IMG/VR virus record: IMGVR_UViG_3300040808_002028
Location: 1-39,112 of that record
Reading direction: 5' to 3' (one strand)
From: a virus
Length of the DNA stretch: 39,112 nt
The notes beneath the pieces are model-generated. The model was not told the DNA's origin, ran no database searches, and saw only the letters and a program-made list of their open reading frames with translations. Of this stretch, positions 36,556-39,112 are shown piece after piece. Both the position numbers and the translations under genes were made by a program. Positions within the stretch are counted from its first letter, which is position 1. Each line of letters begins with the position of its first letter.

Positions 36556-38673
36556 ATGAATAAAATGAACTTATATAAAGAATACGTTGATGAGTTTACT
36601 AAGGCAGGACTATCAGTTATACCTGATAAGTTTATGATGAAAACTCCAGCTATTAAAGCATGGAGTGATTATTGTACACGCAAGCCAACTCAGGAAGAGA
36701 TTGATTCATGGAAAGAATCGTTTGACTCATCTAATATATCGGTATGTTTAGGAGAGGCATCTGGTATCGTAGCTTTAGATATGGACGCCATGGATCCTGA
36801 GATTGCGGAGTTAATCACGAAGTTTGCTCCAACTTCTCCGGTTGAAAAAGTAGGTTCTAAGGGGTGGACTAGATTTTTCAGATGGCATCCAACATTGAAT
36901 ACGGATATTCTTAAGTACAATGGTGAGGTTATGGTCGAGCTCTTATCGAATGGTAAGAAAACAACTATCCCTCCGTCTGTACATCCTAATGGGGAAACGT
37001 ATAAGTGGACGGGTAAAAGCCTCACCGAGGTAGCAATCCAAGATTTACCAGCACTTCCACCAAGCGTTCTCCCTTTTTTAGGTCAAAAGATCAGAGAACT
37101 CAAAGGAGGAGAAGCACCTAGTTATAATAAAATCATTAATGGACGTAATGATGCATTAACTAAGTTTACTTCTGAATTAATTAATGACAAAGTTCCTCTA
37201 GGGGAAGCAATTAAAAAACTAATTAAGTTTGATGAGGAGAATCATGAAACTCCACTATTTACCGATACGACTGAGTTTCGGCATACTGAGGCTTTTACTA
37301 ACGCTCTTACTCTTTATACCAACTGCCTTAATTCTTTTAATGGTAAGCGTTTTCAAACCAATAAAGAGTACGAGACTCCCATAATTCCAGACGTTGTGGA
37401 GGTTGAGCCGGGAAAGCAAAGAAGCGAGCACCAAAAAAGTTACGACAACCCCGAGTTACCGAAGCCGGAAGGTGTCCTCGCTGTAATCATGAACTACATT
37501 CTAGCGAATAGTTATATTGAACAACCAGCATTCGCCTTTTCAGCAGCATTATCTATCATGGCTACATTAGCAGGTAGAAAGTTTGAGTTTGAAGGTGTTG
37601 CTCCTAACTTGTACATATTGAACGTAGCTCCATCAGGTTCGGGTAAAAATGCTCCACAAGAAAAACTAAAAGATATTTTAATTGATATAAAATGTGAACA
37701 TTTACTTGGTGCCGGTGATTACGTTTCCGATGCATCATTAATGGACTCTCTGCCAGAATCTCCAGTAAGACTCGATATAATTGATGAAGCTGGAGGAATG
37801 TTAAAAAGTGTTAATCGAGGAGGTGCAACATATAACGGTAAAATGGCAGACATACTAGCAGAACTATATACTTCATCAACGTCTATATTCTTAGGAAGGC
37901 AGACTGCGATGGGTCACAAAGGACGATCTATTAGACCAAACGTAAATCTTTTATGCTCCACAACTCCAACAGGCTTAGCAGAGGGTGTCTCTGTAACAGC
38001 AATTGAAAAAGGTTTAATGGGTCGTTTTCTTGTGTTTCAAGGATTCTATAATAAAAAAGCAAGACGAGTAGAAAATGTAACCAGGCTACCTAAGGACGCA
38101 GTGAATAGCTTAATTACATTAGCTGGTTATCAACCTAAGAAAGGTACTGTAGAAATTGCAGGGATTTCTCAGGACATAACTGTTTTAGAAAAAACAGAAG
38201 CAGCTAATCAAATGCTACAACATGTATTTGAAGAGTTTGATACTTTAAGAGTAGAGAGTGAACATGATGATAAACTATTACCAATTATCTCACGTTTATA
38301 TCAACAAACATTAAAGATAACTATGTTACATGCAATCTCTAGAAACATTTATAAAGAACCAATAGTAGATGTAAAAGATGTAGAGTTTGGTTATTTAACA
38401 ATTAAAAATTATTTTGCTACGATTAAACAAGTAATTAAAGAATCTATTTTCTCTTCACAAAATGAAGAACATACTCAAAAGATTTTAAATATAATTAATA
38501 AAGCAGAGGATGAGGGAATTACTAAAAAACAATTGTCTCAAAAAACAAGATTCTTAAATAAAAAACAAAGGGATTCAGTAATGGAAGAGTTAATTGAAAG
38601 CGGTGAAGTAGAGTTAGTAAGTGTAAACATTGATGGAAGAATCTCTTATAGATATAGGGGGAAAAATGCTTAA
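36556..38673 (+). CDS. PrimPol-DUF3987 helicase fusion (replicative primase-helicase)
   Basis: 705 residues. Residues 1-175 are a bifunctional primase-polymerase domain: catalytic D75-M-D77, conserved VELLSNG and H143 in PPSVHPNGETYKW. A linker (190-295) leads to a DUF3987-type ATPase: FAFSAALSIMATLAG, Walker A A358-PSGSGKN365, Walker B D407-II-D410-E411, sensor-like NLLCSTTP (464-471) and arginine region EKGLMGRFLVF. A winged-helix-like C-terminus follows (EGITKKQLSQKTRFLNK). It would prime and unwind at the fork for PolA. The exonuclease gene starts 8 nt before its stop. Confidence 0.85.
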   Translation: MNKMNLYKEYVDEFTKAGLSVIPDKFMMKTPAIKAWSDYCTRKPTQEEIDSWKESFDSSNISVCLGEASGIVALDMDAMDPEIAELITKFAPTSPVEKVGSKGWTRFFRWHPTLNTDILKYNGEVMVELLSNGKKTTIPPSVHPNGETYKWTGKSLTEVAIQDLPALPPSVLPFLGQKIRELKGGEAPSYNKIINGRNDALTKFTSELINDKVPLGEAIKKLIKFDEENHETPLFTDTTEFRHTEAFTNALTLYTNCLNSFNGKRFQTNKEYETPIIPDVVEVEPGKQRSEHQKSYDNPELPKPEGVLAVIMNYILANSYIEQPAFAFSAALSIMATLAGRKFEFEGVAPNLYILNVAPSGSGKNAPQEKLKDILIDIKCEHLLGAGDYVSDASLMDSLPESPVRLDIIDEAGGMLKSVNRGGATYNGKMADILAELYTSSTSIFLGRQTAMGHKGRSIRPNVNLLCSTTPTGLAEGVSVTAIEKGLMGRFLVFQGFYNKKARRVENVTRLPKDAVNSLITLAGYQPKKGTVEIAGISQDITVLEKTEAANQMLQHVFEEFDTLRVESEHDDKLLPIISRLYQQTLKITMLHAISRNIYKEPIVDVKDVEFGYLTIKNYFATIKQVIKESIFSSQNEEHTQKILNIINKAEDEGITKKQLSQKTRFLNKKQRDSVMEELIESGEVELVSVNIDGRISYRYRGKNA

Positions 38674-39112
38674 GTATGGAATTAATGATGTTGATAATGA
38701 AACATATCATTCTGATAGAAAATTTAAATCTAGTTCTACATTAAAATTATTTTTAAAAGATCCTAGAGAATTTTATAAAAGATATGTTTTAAATGAAACT
38801 AAGGAAGAGATGTATAAAAGTGCGTATGACTTTGGTTCTTATGTACACTCCCTAATATTAGAACCTCATTTAACAGATAGTGAGTTTGCAGTATTTGAAG
38901 GAGTTACTAGAAGAGGTAAAGCATACGACGAATTTAAAGCATTACATGAAGGTAAAACCATATTAACAGCCTCTCAGGCACAACAAGCACAGGATTTAGT
39001 TGACGTATATAAAGAGAACCCTGACACTAATGGTATTATTTGCGATGGTAAAGCTGAGCACACCGTCTGCGTTAGCTTGGATGGCATGGATATTAAGGTT
39101 CGTACTGATTAT
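38666..39112 (+). CDS. PD-(D/E)XK exonuclease (exoVIII/RecE-like), N-terminal part, continues at base 1
   Basis: First 149 codons of the 266-residue exonuclease; codon 101 is at 38966 and repeats the frame at base 1. The N-terminus has YGINDVDNETYHSD, KSSSTLKLFLKDPREFY and FGSYVHSLILEP (G57, H61), the usual opening helices and Ser/His motif of the family, before catalytic E131 and D148. ATG 38666 has AGGGGGA upstream and lies inside the 3' end of the helicase gene. Truncation at 39112 is only the window edge. Confidence 0.85.
   Translation, partial: MLKYGINDVDNETYHSDRKFKSSSTLKLFLKDPREFYKRYVLNETKEEMYKSAYDFGSYVHSLILEPHLTDSEFAVFEGVTRRGKAYDEFKALHEGKTILTASQAQQAQDLVDVYKENPDTNGIICDGKAEHTVCVSLDGMDIKVRTDY
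38966..39112. repeat. Terminal overlap, right copy
   Basis: Second copy of bases 1-147, differing only at 38986 (A, against G at 21). Marks the point where the genome closes on itself. Confidence 0.9.

Noticed and set aside
1-39112. Z-genome (2-aminoadenine) phage because of MazZ-like and PolA/PrimPol genes
   Set aside because: No PurZ-like adenylosuccinate synthetase and no HD-type DatZ are visible anywhere in the closed genome.

Overview
The window looks like one complete tailed-phage genome, opened inside a gene. Bases 1-147 recur at 38966-39112 with a single difference, and the exonuclease reading frame runs through the join, so the inferred circular or circularly permuted length is 38,965 bp. 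DNA is AT-rich, genes are tightly packed, and Shine-Dalgarno (SD) sites are strong AGGAG/GGAGG types. Gene content fits a lytic podovirus: P22/T7-like portal, separate scaffold, HK97-type capsid, head-tail adaptor, nozzle, a set of ejection-type proteins and a family-A DNA polymerase with Phe at the 762-equivalent position. I see no RNA polymerase, integrase, recognisable repressor, methylase or tRNA. The host is probably a Gram-negative, perhaps marine, bacterium (sigma70-type promoters, GTA-type 3TM holin, GH19 endolysin); this is inference.

Layout: two blocks diverge from a 570-bp non-coding hub (30894-31463). The leftward block (30893 down to 4909, minus strand) holds, in transcription order, an HExxH peptidase, small terminase, an exported ClpP-like protease, large terminase, a small membrane protein, portal, scaffold and major capsid. 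A terminator-like double hairpin follows, then a 1,458-residue LamG/Calx-beta adhesin, three small related virion proteins, a tail fibre, adaptor, nozzle, ejection proteins and a lysis cassette (two membrane proteins, GH19 endolysin, 3TM holin). The rightward block (31464 to the end, then 1 to 4902) begins with many tiny early genes (membrane peptides, zinc-ribbon proteins, a MazG-like hydrolase) and an envelope-type accessory cluster carrying a phased A-tract repeat array. It continues with PrimPol-DUF3987 helicase, PD-(D/E)XK exonuclease, DUF669 protein, PolA, a nuclease candidate and a dNTP diphosphohydrolase. The blocks converge at 4902/4909. One minus-strand gene, a RusA resolvase, is embedded in the rightward block with its own promoter.

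Most unusual features: (i) six GGTGCA/A-tract units in 10-11 bp phase at 35665-35736; (ii) two minus-strand genes whose -10 box ends exactly 6 nt before ATG, predicting leaderless mRNAs; (iii) a dyad in the hub whose two arms each read as a sigma54-like -24/-12 element; (iv) two lysis/packaging-region genes whose export signals are encoded out of frame over the end of the preceding gene (ClpP-like protease, and the endolysin through a second start); (v) sense-antisense and same-strand out-of-frame overlaps among the small early genes. Protein assignments come from reading motifs, not from searches.
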